A stretch of DNA of 64,000 nucleotides from Oryza sativa Japonica Group (lineage: Eukaryota > Streptophyta > Magnoliopsida > Poales > Poaceae). The notes under the pieces are model-generated. The model did not search any database. It had not been told where the DNA came from and saw only the letters and a program-made list of their open reading frames with translations. This document shows, piece by piece, positions 10,561-23,073 of this stretch (position 1 is its first letter; each line of letters opens with the position of its first letter). A program made the position numbers and the translations under genes. The stretch covers positions 31,415,501 through 31,479,500 of the forward strand of contig NC_089035.1 of the NCBI RefSeq assembly GCF_034140825.1. The letters are read 5' to 3'.

Positions 10561-12599
10561 TAATAACTAATAAATAAAAAATTAAAAGTCAAAAACTGTT
10601 TTAAAAACTATGCCAGTTTGCCCGCGCTTCATCATATCGTAGGATGTAGACCATTTTATATAAATGGAAAAAATGTCCGTGCGTTAAAAAGGTTATTTTT
10701 AATCTTCTTATTATTATACGGTTTAACTAAGGTGAAATTCACCGCGGGAATTCGCTTGAACTTATTTCTTTTACAAAATCATGAGCTGCAATTAGGAGTC
10801 TAATCGTTTTAAGTTAGCATGGGAGTTTATTTTTTAAAAAAAGAGATTTCTTATATAACTCCTCCTGTATTTCCAAAAGCGAACGAACTTAAAAACCAAC
10901 TTAAACATTAAACACGGATATGTATCTTCAAAAGCGGGTGAATTTAAAAACCGACTCAAACACGGATGACGAAAAGTACCGACAAAAACATTTTTAATTT
11001 TTATAATAATAGAGATTTGGTGAAGATTGCAAATATGTGGCACATAAAAGTCACACCAACCTTTCATCCTTCGATTTTCTGTCTTTGATTGGGTTCCATA
11101 TTTAGATGGCGTGATTTTGTTCAGCTTATATGCTCACTGCCGGTTGGACCGCTCATCAGATGTCGATCTGATCGTTAAGATATAGTTCTCTCCTAAATAA
11201 TATCTTCTAGCCTCAACCCCTCTTCTATGTATACCCACAATGTTGCCCCTAGCCATGAATCCAACTAGAAGTATGACTTCTAAATCCTAATCATATAAGA
11301 AACCTACCAAATCAGGGAAACAACATCCCATATAACTCTACACTCCAATCTTTCTACACTTGGATTTCGACACCACATTTAACTCATCTTTTCATATGGA
11401 CACAACACCACATTTAACTCATCTTTTCATATGGACACAACACCACATGTATGCCATAAGGAAACCTTTATCTCCACGTGCATTGTTACTTAGCTTGAGT
11501 ATCCTTGACCGTCTTGACCTTAACTTCTCTTAAACCTAATCCCGACCCATCACCGGCTATACTCCTATGTCCTCAAGCAACACCTGCACATGAACAACAA
11601 AGAAATTCCATATCTAAGTACAAGTTCGTACCAACTTAACTCATATCAGCACAAATAATATCACATACGAATAGAAACCATCTAGAGCTATAAACATGAA
11701 ACAATTTAGAAATTCCACGAAAACAATCCGAAACCGACTCCTTCTCGGAGTTTGCCAATCTGACCATCGGGCTACCCCGGTTAGACCGCATGAATACCTA
11801 CGGTCTGACCAGTACCCACTACCCGGTCTAACCAGCTCCCATTGCCAACAAACTGTTCACCAACATTAAATACTATACACCGTGTTTTCAATAAACATTT
11901 ACCTTTGACAATCATGCCAATAAACTTCTACTATTGCCAACAATTCAATAAAGTTCATATTCATGAATGTTCATCATCAAGATTAATCATCACATGATTA
12001 TAAAGGAACATTCATGAATAACTATGGGCCATTTTTTCCGTCTCCCTCGTGCCACTATTGTACTGATAGCTGCCACTTGTATATGTCTCTTCCACCATGG
12101 CTAATATTTCACTCAAACAGATACGACTTCTGCTATTGTTGGTCTTTTGATAGAGGACCGGCTAGTGCACCTCATTGCAAAGCTCCAAAACTCTCCGAGC
12201 AGAAGTTTGATCATAATCGCATCGAAGCCTCTTGTCGACTATAGCATCAATATTACCTCGATCGAAGTTTGGCCTCACGCCCTCATAACTTCAGTCATGT
12301 GAGTTTTGTCCAATCTTCATAAAAAAAACACAACGGAGCTCTACACATCGCTCTTCTTATCCAGTTAGCCATTTGTAATCCTAGGCACCGTAAGGTACAT
12401 ATGAGCTAAAAGCCTAAAAAGGAATTTTGAGTGCTGCCGTAATATTCACACATTTCACTAAGAATCGACAGCTCAACTTCAATGAATACAAAAGAAGTGT
12501 TTTGACTACAAGTACTGCATGCAAATATTATCACCGGTCTACCATTATCTATAAAAAAAAATTATCACCGGTCTACCTTCGGCCTAGAGATGCTGTGCT
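10561..12599. other. 2-kb intergenic stretch, no gene recognised
   Basis: Open frames are short and lack splice-consistent domains. Around 11745-11850 the sequence repeats motifs such as CGGTCTGACC/CCGGTCTAACC, a composition often seen in old rice transposon interiors. I could not define ends or a family. Direct copies of TTATCACCGGTCTACC occur near 12527 and 12561. Confidence 0.4.
11371..11447. repeat. Tandem repeat, 35-bp unit
   Basis: Two perfect 35-bp units starting CACCACATTTAACTC (11371-11405 and 11406-11440) are followed by a partial third copy. No coding meaning is seen. Confidence 0.85.
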
Positions 12600-13594
12600 G
12601 TGAAATTCCCGGCGCCTGAACCAGAGCAAAAAGTGTTGGGCCTCAATGCGGCTGTAGCGCGCATTGTATGGGCCTCTGGGGTTATGGCTATATGGGCCGT
12701 CGTTGCGCTGACAGGAGGAGTGCCAGTGGTATCGAGCCGGAAGCACGAAGCTGCTATCGATACATCAAAAGCACAAAGTCTATCCCGCATGGGTTACGCC
12801 TAGGGTTACGGCTTACGCCTCGCCGCCTCCTCCCCAGGAAAGCAGATTCTAGGGCTCACTCTTCCCCTCCCAGAAAGCGAAGATCTATAGCTTGTCTCCC
12901 CGTCGGCCGCCGCCGGCCCGCCGGATTTCCGTGGCCGTGTGGCGGGAGGGGCGAGCCGCGGGCGTAGCAAGCCGGCGAGCCAGACTGGCGGGAGGGGGGG
13001 CAGGGGGGACGGAGCCGTGGGCGCGCCGCCAGCGAACCCAAATTTTGCTAGAGCCAGGCACCTAGTTCTCAAGGGCGCGTCTCGGCACGGGTGTAGGTAG
13101 TCCTCTAATGTCATCTTCCCGTAGATTCTCACTCTCAAGTCTCTGTTCATTGGCTGTCACTGGAAAATCGTAGTTTAAAAATGGAAGCCACTGTGTGTTT
13201 TGGTTTGTGACATGGGTATGTAGATCATTAGATGTTTAGATCAATATAGCAAGTTCATCGATGTAGGTTCGTCTGGAACGCTCGAATTGAAATGATTGTT
13301 GTCAAATTCATGTGAATTTTCTCTTTTCCAAGCGAGTCATAAAGAGGAATAGCCATGTTTTCTTTTTTTTTCCCCTTTTCTCCTTTTTCTGGCGATCAGG
13401 TTAGTGGAGAGACCCCTCTGCATTTCTTAAAACTTCGGACCTGCTACTAAAATGATCACACACATTGCATACTTCAGGGCTTAAGCCTTGTCTAACTTCT
13501 CAACACATGTTTATGTTTTTTTTTACTGTCAACGTCTGTGCTGTTTCCTCTGACTGGTCTTATGAATTTTTCAAAACAGGAACAGTACAAGACC
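12600..13594 (+). promoter_or_regulatory. Promoter and spliced 5' leader of the mobile-domain gene
   Basis: A GC-rich block at about 12800-13090 has the look of a non-coding first exon. It is followed by AT/T-rich intron-like DNA that ends with the 3' splice site CAAAACAG at 13571-13578, 16 bp before the ATG. A leader intron of roughly 0.5 kb is inferred. The donor was not fixed; GTAGGTAG near 13093 is one candidate. Confidence 0.45.
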
Positions 13595-15624
13595 ATGTCT
13601 TCAAGGAGAGGAGGTGGTGGCCGCCGTGGTCGTGGCCGTGGCCGTGGGAGAAGTGCTTTGGCAGAAAATGATATGGACTTTCATGAAACCTCTGCACCTT
13701 CTTCCCCGAGCACTACTTCTGATAAAGAGGACAATATTGAGTTCACTTCGCAGCAACCTTGTCTTGTAAGCCCAGCAGCAGAGCATGTATCCAACACGTT
13801 ACTCAACCCTAAGATCAACCACCGATCGGATGCAATCTTCGGTGATCAGGTTAATCCAAGAGCAATTAAGTTTTGTCATAGTTGCATAAGTAAACAAGTT
13901 ATTGTAGGCAGAATAAACTTCGCAGTGCCACTGAGGTCATGTTTTTTGCAGGCTGTGGAGCAGTTGAAGTTGCGACATCACAAACCTTTAAAATTTCATG
14001 AGAGATACCGTCCTTATTTGAGGGATGCTGGCCTTCTTGGGCTCTCACAAATTTGCCAGAAGATGCCTCAATTGGACAAGGCATTGATCACTGCCCTTGT
14101 TGAGCGTTGGAGACCAGAAACTCATAGTTTTCACTTGGCTTCTGGGGAGATGGCAGTTACACTACAAGATGTAGCAATGTTGTTAGCTCTTCCTATTGAT
14201 GGCCGTCCAGTTTGTTCTACCACTGATCATGATTATGCGCAGATGGTCATTGATTGTCTAGGTCATGATCCAAGAGGACCATCAATGCCTGGAAAATCTT
14301 TTCTGCACTACAAATGGCTGAAGAAGCATTTCTATGAATTACCAGAAGGAGCAGATGATCAGACTGTGGAGAGGCACGTTCGAGCATATATCCTGAGCCT
14401 TTTATGTGGGGTGCTATTTCCAGATGGAACAGGACGGATGAGTCTGATATATCTTCCACTGATTGCTGATCTTTCTCGTGTTGGGACATACAGCTGGGGA
14501 TCTGCAGTGCTGGCCTTCCTATACCGTTCTCTTTGTTCTGTTGCTTCCTCCCACAATATCAAGAACATTGGTGGTTCATTGCTTCTCTTGCAGCTTTGGA
14601 GCTGGGAGCGCTCCCATGTTGGCAGACCATTGGTCCGGTCTCCCCTGTGCCCAGAGACAGACATTCCACAGGATTTGCCCCCTGTTGGCTTTCGTTGGGT
14701 AGGTGCGCGCACACAAAGTGAGAATGCTACACGCTGTCTTAAGCAGTACAGGGATGAACTGAACCTGCAGCGAGCTGATCAGGTGAAGTGGGAGCCCTAC
14801 TTGCACATTGAGTCTTCAAGCTTGCCATTGCTTTGTACAAAAGATGCAGATTTGTGGCTTACACAAGCTCCACTAATAAATTTTCCTATAGTCGAGATGT
14901 ATTTGCCTGAGCGAGTGATGCGGCAATTTGGGCTTCGCCAATCCATTCCACCACCTTTTCGACCTACCCTACAGGCGCTGCATCGTATTAGTCGACGTGG
15001 CAGAGAACGTGAGAACTGGGAAGAGACACATCATGAGTACATTCAGGAATGGGAAGCCCGCCGGCAGCGCATATTTCCAGAGTCAGAGCAGTATGACCCA
15101 TCGTCTTATGAGGAGTACCTGCATTGGTACTCAGGAGTTACACGGCGGTATCTTGTACCATCAATCAGTGATGATGTGGAAGCAGGACCTTCATTACAGC
15201 CTGATGATTCCATTGATCTGCAGTATCAAGCCAAGGCTCCTATGATCCGCAAAGCAGTAAGCCTATATTATCTATTCAGTTCCTATGCAGTTTCTGTAGT
15301 TGATTGGACCTAAATTTGTGTCAGATATAAGTTGTCTTTGCGAGACTTCAAATAGTTTTTACAATCACTCCATGCATAATTTAACTAATATATTTAACTC
15401 GAAGGGTCTGCTGATTGTTGTAGGTTGATAAACTGCACGGTATGGTAAAGAAGGCCAAGATGGCCATGACATCCACAGCTGATACAACCAAACAAGCCTT
15501 GGTCTTTGAGTTTCTGCATGGCTTTCAGGATGTTCTCCATGACCTTGGCGAGATCAAGGAAAATGGTGGTTCCGCTACTAGTCCACATGTTGAATCAGCT
15601 GCCGCTCAAGACTACTTTTGCTAG
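13595..15624 (+). CDS. Plant mobile domain (PMD) protein, MAIL/MAIN-like
   Basis: The ATG is at 13595 (context GACCATGTC), followed by a basic GR-rich tract (RRGGGGRRGRGRGRGR). The PMD proper begins near ERYRPYLRDAGLLGLSQI. It contains the family signatures ALVERWRPETHSFHL, GEMAVTLQDVAMLLALPIDGRPV and FPDGTGRMSLIYLPLIADL. Exon borders: the first exon runs to 15256 (GCA followed by GTAAGC), the second from 15424 to the stop at 15622-15624. A further 102-bp GT-AG intron (13850-13951) sits inside the first block but is an exact multiple of three and open, so it may be retained. PMD proteins descend partly from transposons; host members (MAIN, MAIL1) act in nuclear gene silencing and genome stability. 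The domain looks complete, without obvious breaks. The C-terminus is uncertain because a coding-like frame continues downstream in another phase. Confidence 0.85.
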
Positions 15625-16148
15625 AAGCTGAACAGAACATTGTTCATGCCGATCAAGAAGCTCAGCATCAGGAAGAGGAAGAGCTTCACATGGTGGATGA
15701 TGCAACAATGACCCTCGAGCCTATGGATGAGGAGGATAATGGTTTCAACAATGTCATCTGCCCATGTCCTTCACTGGAGTTGGAGGAACACAGTCACTCA
15801 GCTACACCAGCCATCGATGAGTGTGATACAGCCACTCCTGCTCCAGGCTCTGCAATCCCACAGCAAAGCACTAGTGTTGATCAAGATGGACATCTGGAAA
15901 ATCCTAACGAAATGGGCCAGATTGAACTAATGGTGGAACCTATGTATGTGGATCACAATGATTCCAACAATGTGCTCTCATCCAGCACGTCAGCTCAGGC
16001 GCTGTTGGAGAATTGTGAAGTAGCAGAGGCAGTCAATGAAAATGTCGATCCAGCCACCCAAGTTACTGGCTCATCTACCCCAGAACAGGGCACGGATGTC
16101 ATAGTAGATGCTGAACAAGAAAACCCAGCCACAACAGAGGGCAACTAA
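15618..16148 (+). CDS. Acidic C-terminal reading frame of the PMD gene (displaced)
   Basis: An open frame of 176 residues starts just before the stop of the PMD exon but in another phase. It is acidic and rich in E, D, S and T (LEAEQNIVHADQEAQHQEEE), the style of the disordered tails found on PMD proteins, and ends with TAA at 16148. It has no domain of its own. Three explanations fit: a missed short intron between about 15565 and 15617, a frameshift that shortened the protein, or an independent small ORF. I favour a former or alternative tail. It is not annotated as a separate gene with confidence. Confidence 0.4.
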   Translation: MLEAEQNIVHADQEAQHQEEEELHMVDDATMTLEPMDEEDNGFNNVICPCPSLELEEHSHSATPAIDECDTATPAPGSAIPQQSTSVDQDGHLENPNEMGQIELMVEPMYVDHNDSNNVLSSSTSAQALLENCEVAEAVNENVDPATQVTGSSTPEQGTDVIVDAEQENPATTEGN

Positions 16149-17139
16149 CTTCAATGCCGTCCCCTCGTCTGCAAAGGTGACAGGCGATTCTGATTTCTCC
16201 CCTTATGGACCAATTCGTGCCACCTATGTATAGTGCTTAGATGCCGTTGTCCGAAGGTTCAGCATATTGCTGACATATTGCCCTGGTTGTTTGACCATGA
16301 TGGGCTCCACTGGAAATTTTAGCCGTAATTACTGATGTAGCTTACATATCTCTTGCTTTCCAAAGTCATTACACTTATCATTATCAACATTTTTGGTTTT
16401 TTTTTGTTTTTGAACATGCATTCGATTTTCAATTGGAACTTAACGCTGCCAATGCATATACTATGTTCTTATACAAAGAACAAGAAAAAGAAAAGGTTGG
16501 AGGTAGGTAATGGCGTAACTAGTTGGGCCACGCACGGCGAAACTAGTATATGATGCCAATGCCATGATGGTCAATATTGCTTTCATATTAAAGTTTTTTT
16601 TACATTTTGAGTTGATTTTTTAAAAGTCAAGATGAAAGGGGAGACCACAGTTGAAAGTTTCATATGATTTGAGTTGGAAGTTTTATGATTTAAGTTGAAA
16701 TTTTCATATTAAATAAGTGCTATGAAAGGGAAAAGAAGTGTGGCTGTGTGCTAGGCGAGGCGCTAGCAATCTCGTGGGGGAAGCGAAGAGAGGCCCAAAC
16801 CGCTGGTTGCCTGCTTGGCCCATGGGTTTGAGAAGACCATGGGCTCGAGCGGCCCAAGACCATGGACTTGAGGAAGGAGTCGTAGTCGTCGTATCTTGAT
16901 GACACGTGCGACCGGCCCGCGCGCTCGTCGTTATTCCGCGGCGCCATCTTCCTCTCTCCTCCGCCCTACGCGTCGCCCCGCCTCGCCTGGCCTTCCCCGC
17001 GCATCCTGCACGGAGCCCTAGGAGGCTAGGAGAGGAAGAAGAACACGCGCGCGGGGGGATAGTGGATAGCCGAAGCAACTCGATCGATCTGTGGCCGCGA
17101 TCGTAGCTCTCTTCTTGGTCCGATCTCGTCTCTCCCGGC
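16149..17139. other. PMD 3' flank and epsin promoter
   Basis: T-rich 3' flanking DNA to about 16730, then a GC-rich block (16740-17139) directly upstream of the epsin ATG. The latter is probably promoter plus 5' leader. No TATA box was singled out. Confidence 0.45.
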
Positions 17140-20100
17140 ATGGATTTCAGGAAGGTGCTCGACCAGACCGTCCGGGAGATGTAAGAATCAGAATTTTTAT
17201 TTCTCCTTCTCCGCCCCTTTTCTCCTCCTGGTGTACTCCTATCTTGTAAAGATATTTTTCTTCTTGTACTTTCAGAAGGAGGGAGGTAAATCTTAAGGTG
17301 CTCAAGGTGCCGGAAATCGAGCAGAAGGTCAAAATTTCTTTCGATTTTGCCGTCAAGAGTCAAAATTTGGAATTTTGGGTGGTCAGATGGTTTGCTATTT
17401 ACCTGGATTTTGTGATTGGCGATTGAAGTTTTTTCCCCGATCTCGTATGCAGGTTCTTGATGCCACCAGCGACGAGCCGTGGGGGCCGCATGGTTCCGAT
17501 TTGGCAGATATCGCCAGGGCCACCAAGAGCTAGTGAGTAGCTCAAAGCTAAAAAAAAAAATCAGAACTTATTTCCCATTTGTTTATGAGAATCTAGCGTG
17601 TTTCAGTTTACGACTTGGGGGCGTTGCACATTTTGATTGTTCGCATAATCCCATTGCTTTCTTGTTTCTTTTCCAGCGGTGATAGCGAAATTATAATGAA
17701 TGTGTTATGGCAACGCCTGGGGAACACACTTGCGAATTGGCGTCACGTGTATAAGGTAATAAGATAGGATTGATTGTGCAGTGATGTGCTGTTTGGATTG
17801 ATTCCTTAATAACAGGATGTTTCAATCATTACAGGCGTTGGCTGTGATCGAGTACCTTCTAGCTAATGGCACCGAACGTGCAGCTGATGGCATTGTTGAC
17901 AATAGCTCACGAATTGCAGTATGGGTCCTTCGCTAGTTTTTCTAGACATTGATATTTCATTGTTTATAGTACTTGTCGTCTGATGCTGATTTCTTTTGGG
18001 AAGAAACTCACAAGATTTGAGTATTTGGAGCCTAATGGAAAAGATGTTGGGCTCAATGTGCGTAAGAAGGCTGAAGCTGTTCTAGCAATTTTGGATGACA
18101 GGGAGAAGCTTCAAGAGGTCAGAGAGAAGGCTGCCGTTACTAGAGACAAGTAAGACATTCTGTAGCCCATTAGCGACATTATTGCATTTCTTGTACATTT
18201 GATGCTTACTTCTTTTCATGAACCATTGGTCTAGGTATTTTGGCTTATCATCAACTGGAATAACGCACAAATCGAGCGCAGCATCATTTGGCAGTGGCAG
18301 CTACTCATCTGGTAGCCACTATGGGAGCACAGGAGGTTCAAGGGAGGTGGGATCATTCAAGGATATACACACAGGCACAGAATGGAAAAAGAACAAGAAG
18401 GAAACAGTGTCAAACTACAGCAGCAATAGAGAAGGGTCTAAAGAAATTACTAACAGTGCAACCAGTTATAAGTCAAAAAAGAGTGAAAGGCATGGTAGAA
18501 GGTACCTCCCAGTTCTACTCCGTCTTTTTCAGGTTTTACCATCAACAATAGATAGTAGTGGTGCCTTGAAATTATCAAGTTATTGAGCAATGACTTTGGA
18601 ATCCAATCTTAAGTTACTAAATCTGATACTTTTACTGTGTGCATGAAAGAAATCAAAATTCCTTAACATTACACTCGAAGTTATCTGCAAATATTAGCAC
18701 CACATCTGAAGCCCCAAGCTCAAAGAAAGGGGAAAATGAGGATGATGATGATTTCAACCCACGAGGATTTTCTACATCTAGTAAGTATTTATCTGCAGTA
18801 TCTTAAATATTCATTTGCATTTATGATTACAATGGTTTACCTTTTTGTTGCACACGTAAAGTTCTAAGGATTTATTCTTGTTTGACCATAGTCATCATGT
18901 TGCCATCTGGAAATTCACTTGGCTGTATGTTTGGAACTCAGCTGGAACAGGTACCACAAGATCTAATCACCTGGATCTCTTTGGTCCAAGCTTGATGGAT
19001 GATCTTGTTGATTCTACTACATCCACTTCAACAGCAACGCCAAATGTTAGCACACCTGCTGTGCCAGAGGTTGATTTATTTGCAGATGCAGCTTTCCAAT
19101 CAGCCAATGCTCCATTGGAGGCAGCAACGGTTTCTCACACTCAGGTTTATACTTTACTAATAGCCTTTTTTTTACCATGATTCATTTTTCATATCCCTAA
19201 ATGTCTGTGAGAACTACTTACTCAAATATGTTACCAAGAAAGTGGAAAAATACCCCCCTTAAGATTCATAATTTGCATGAACTATATTGTTGAAACTTGA
19301 AACTTCATTCATTATATGTTTCCGTCCATGTATTTTCAAATAAAATACTTGGGGAATTCGAAATACATGAGTTCATTATTCTACAACTCATTATTTATTT
19401 TCAAATTTCAATGTAGGACAAAATTGATTTGTTTGCTGGCAGACTGTCTTCTGCTGATTCATTTACTTCAGACACAGAGTTCTCAGTACGCGGTAGTCCT
19501 AACAAGTCATCGGAGAAAAAAATGTCTTCCGTTGTGCATCCTTCTACTTCTGCTTTTGATCCCTTCAAACAATCTTTTGCCACCTCATTTCCTTCAGATT
19601 CAGAGTTCTCAGTTCATGATCCGACAAGCAAATCTTCTCAAGGAAAAACTCCCACACCAGAACATTCAAGTACAGCAGCTTTTGATCCTTTTGCTGCAAT
19701 TCCACTGAAGAGTTTTGATGGATCCGAATCTTTTGGAACATTTTCTTCGAACACAGCCTCAAACATTACTGAACTGCCACGGGATTCTTCTGGGGGTCCC
19801 AAAAGTTCTGACCATGGTCCTTTGGAGGATGCCAATTTTGATGCCTTCACTTCACACTTGGGATCTTCCACAACAAGTGCAACTGAGTCCATGAATAAGC
19901 CCATCAAAAAGCTTGGGCAGGACTCGATGTCAGCATCAAAATCAGTTGCAAAGAAAGAAACTTTTCAGGTCAAATCTGGCATATGGGCTGACTCTTTGAG
20001 CCGAGGATTGATTGATTTGAATATAACTTCGTGTAAGTATTTTTGCACTTTTTCCTGTCATGCATGTAGTTCAAGTTCGGTAGATGCAAAGTAGCAAACA

Positions 20101-20531
20101 TAAATTGTAATATGTATGTCCGAATTTGCAAGGTTCAATTCATTTTAGATAATGGATAGAAATTCGGCCTCTATAAAAGTAAAAGATTCCTAGTGAACTG
20201 TATATTAGATTATTAGTATCCTTACAATAAAACACAAGCATAAGAATAGGAAGGGTCATCAAGCACAACTCAAAAGGCTAATTATCCTAGGTGCTAAAAA
20301 GGAAGACGCATCATAGCTCATACTGTATTGTTGTAATATGCAGCACAAAAGAAGGTCGATCTCTCCGATGTTGGGATTGTCGGACCGCTGAGCGGCGGAT
20401 CTGAGGATAAAGGCCCGGGGGCGACGATGGGCACAGCACCAGGCCTTGTCAGTTCTAGTTTTCCATCTAAAACAGAAACATCCAGTGGAAGCGGTCATTT
20501 TCAGCACCAACAGTTTGGAAGCTTTAAGTGA
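17140..20531 (+). CDS. ENTH-domain epsin-like clathrin adaptor
   Basis: Eleven exons join in phase: 17140-17180, 17276-17327, 17453-17532, 17677-17755, 17835-17918, 18004-18149, 18235-18501, 18650-18780, 18942-19144, 19417-20032 and 20344-20531, giving 628 residues. The N-terminal ENTH domain (about 1-150) opens [14 protein letters not shown]. It continues with [29 protein letters not shown] and [19 protein letters not shown], all classic for plant EPSINs. The long disordered tail has DPF-type adaptor-binding motifs (AFDPFKQ, AFDPFAA), DLFG and LIDLN clathrin-box-like motifs, and ends [10 protein letters not shown]...QQFGSFK. Such proteins bind phosphoinositides and clathrin during vesicle budding at the trans-Golgi or vacuolar pathway. 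All parts are present and it looks intact. The paralogue number (EPSIN2/3 type) is not decided. Confidence 0.93.
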
Positions 20532-21080
20532 TTTTTATCCAGGATATGTCTTTTGTTCTATGGTTCTTGCAGAGTACTTCTTGGAGCATTCGTACAGCTC
20601 CATGCCTATAAGAGTAAACGTGTATATAGCTACCAAACTCTGTGCGATGATCAGGAGACGTGTTGCCAACTAACCAGCATCTTCTCTGCCCTTGAGGCAT
20701 TAATATTTTTTTACTTATGGCGAAATGGATATGTTTTGTGTACATGAGTAAAGAACCAATGCCATGGTAGCAATTGTAAAAAGGGTTCATCAATTATGTG
20801 TGATACACGCTCATATGAATTTTGAAAAATGAATAACGCAAAGCATTCTGGATGCTGGCAGTGGCAAATGTTTTTTTTAGCGAAACAGTACTTGGTGTGC
20901 CCTTTTCATTGATACAGCGGGAAAAAAAAACTGTACCAAAGCCAAAACTTTACAGAAAGAAAAATACTAGGGATGATCTGTGTTTGGCTACTGCCAAGAC
21001 CCAAGATTTGCCCGCCTTCCTAATTTTCGCCGCTAGGGACCGTGCTAAGAGTTCTTTATGTTGAAACACTCTGTGAAAGA
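20532..21080 (+). other. Epsin 3' flank
   Basis: Contains the probable 3' untranslated region followed by AT-rich DNA. No gene is recognised. The region between about 20870 and 20970 has poly-T/poly-A runs suggestive of old retroposon debris. Confidence 0.35.
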
Positions 21081-21230
21081 GCATGTAGCCTAGTGGTTGC
21101 AGTGACTTAAGTAGCATCCGAAGGTTCTGAGTTCAAATCGTTCTTAACTTAAAAAAAAAAAAAAGGCACCCCAAGGTCCTGAGTTCAAATCTCCGTAACT
21201 AAGTTCCTATTTTTTTAAAAAAAAACTGAA
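21081..21230 (+). mobile_element. tRNA-related SINE-like sequence
   Basis: GTAGCCTAGTGGTTGCAG resembles an RNA polymerase III A box. GGTTCTGAGTTCAAATC (about 21123-21139) resembles a B box, and a 15-base A tract follows. A second B-box-like GGTCCTGAGTTCAAATC lies at about 21175, then a T/A-rich end, suggesting a truncated tandem copy. The family is not named. Confidence 0.5.
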
Positions 21231-21302
21231 TATATCTGGTTGGATATAGAAGTCGGGTAAAAAAACTTTTAAAAAAAATGTTGAAACACTCTGATTCCTT
21301 TC

Positions 21303-21569
21303 TTTCCATATCTCCTAAGCAACACGGACGGTGGAGACTCTTTTCTTAGTCATCTCTAAGGTACTGGCCAACGTTGTCATATCTTTCTTTCCATATCTCC
21401 TAAGCAACACGGTGGAGACTCTTTTCCTAGTCATCTTTGAGGTACTAGCCAACATTGTCCACCAAGTATGGATCAAATATTTCCATATCTCCTAAGCAAC
21501 ACGGAGGAGACTCTTTTCCTAGGCATCTCTGAGGTACTAGCTAACGTTGTCCACCAAGTATGGATCAAA
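21303..21569. repeat. Three tandem copies of a roughly 90-bp unit
   Basis: Units start TTTCCATATCTCCTAAGCAA at 21303, 21388 and 21480 (spacing 85 and 92 bp). They carry GAGACTCTTTTC and GAGGTACTAGC-like segments. The last two share a longer end (GTCCACCAAGTATGGATCAA). No reading frame is preserved through all copies. Confidence 0.85.
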
Positions 21570-22132
21570 GTAACGGAGTTCCAACTTATTGGCTTGATAA
21601 GTGTTGGTTTCTCGCCCTTCATGGCGTGGCCCTGGCTCTCTCTCTCTCTCTCTTCTTTTTTTTTTTGGGGGGGAGGGGGGCTAGCCTTCGCCTGCTGGAG
21701 AAGGGTTTTATATGTTTTAGCTGTTTAATGTAAGATATATTTGAACAATATGCCACTGTAATTGATCAGGCTATACTTGGTCGATTGGTCCTAACACAAA
21801 TTTTATTGCGATTAGTCTCAAATGAATTGTCAAATCAAACCAACCATCCTTAACATAATAGGATTGCATCAAAGCAGAGAAAATCAATTGTGCACAATGC
21901 ATGTCACAACCTAGTCGAAGTTTGATTCCCCAATCCCAACCATCTTAACATGAAAGAATTGCATCAAATTAGAGTAAATCAAATCAAATCAATCATGCCC
22001 TATTCTCATAACATAGTGGGGGTCGAAGTTTCCCCCAACACCCAACCATCCTTAACATGTACTCGTAGTAAATCAATCTTGTGGGGTCGGAGTTCAATTC
22101 CCTGAACCCCCAACCCATCGTCAAATACCATA
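21570..22132. other. Spacer with CT microsatellite
   Basis: Contains a CT/T/G homopolymer block at about 21635-21680, then AT-rich DNA with repeated AACCATC-TTAACAT motifs near 21842, 21947 and 22045. The family is unknown and there is no gene. Confidence 0.4.
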
Positions 22133-22263
22133 GGCAATTGCAAATTTACTACAAATCGTTATTACAAAACTGCCACTAGAAAATTATAAAAATACCACTA
22201 GAATTATCATTCGAGTGGTATCCTTGCAATATTGAAAAAACAGGTGGCAAATTTGCAAATGCC
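22133..22263 (+). mobile_element. MITE with GGCAATTGCAAATTT ends, copy 1
   Basis: Inverted ends GGCAATTGCAAATTT and AAATTTGCAAATGCC are flanked by CATA on both sides. A closely matching copy in the same orientation lies at 62616-62752. The superfamily is not assigned. Confidence 0.65.
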
Positions 22264-23073
22264 CATACCGTTTTTGTGCCGCTGACACCCACCACATCAT
22301 GGCAGCACGCTTCCGCTTCGATCCGCCACGCTCCCGGTGAGCGAGCGCGCGTGCCGTGCCGGCGGACGGGTTCTCCTCGCGCTGTCGCGCAGCCGCTTCG
22401 CCGGAGTAGGAGGAGGTGGTGGGGACGGGAAGGTAGTCATCACGGCGTGGGGTGGGGTGCCAGTGTGACTCTGAGGCTTGATTGATTTTCAGACTTTCAG
22501 TTAGCCGCGCTCTTGGCTGGCGAGGTTCGGAGATTAATTCTACTACCCCCTGCACCATCATGAAAAGTAGAAATTCTATACTGTCATCTTGTCCAGCGAC
22601 GAGTGACCTTCATATCCTGCAGCCTTGATCAGGCTGGTCGCTGGCGACCTGATCGAGCACTACACATGTATGCTGGGGAGGGGAAAGGAAAAGTGAAAGC
22701 GAAGGACGACACACGCTGGTCATTGGCGCTGTTACGCGGGATAGCGCTTCCACGAATCGACCGTTCTACTCGGTACTCACCTCTAGCGAGAAGGCAAGAG
22801 CAATTCTCCGAGTTTCACTGCGATATATTCGTCTAGAATGCCGTGTTCATGATTCGTTCTGGTATTCCGCCAGACATGTGTTCAAAGAGTAACATAGCTG
22901 CAACCAAACCAGTGGAAAAAGGCTTAGGATTACAAAACACGGATTGCATCAAAGAATGATTATATATTAGTACTCTGTAATATCACAATTACACTATCAC
23001 AGCCCTCACTTATTTCATGGAGTGCAAACAAATCAATCAAAGAAAATCAACTGTGCATGCATCAATGCCACCT
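22264..23073. other. Spacer, partly GC-rich
   Basis: GC-rich DNA at about 22280-22560 and 22600-22840 is open in several frames, but none shows a domain. It could be promoter-like or a captured fragment; I cannot decide. Confidence 0.35.

Noticed and set aside
11371-11447. CRISPR-like repeat array
   Set aside because: Only two directly adjacent 35-bp units without spacers, in a plant nuclear genome.
21081-21230. A functional tRNA gene
   Set aside because: A- and B-box-like motifs exist but there is no complete cloverleaf, and a poly-A tract follows, so a SINE-like retroposon is more likely.
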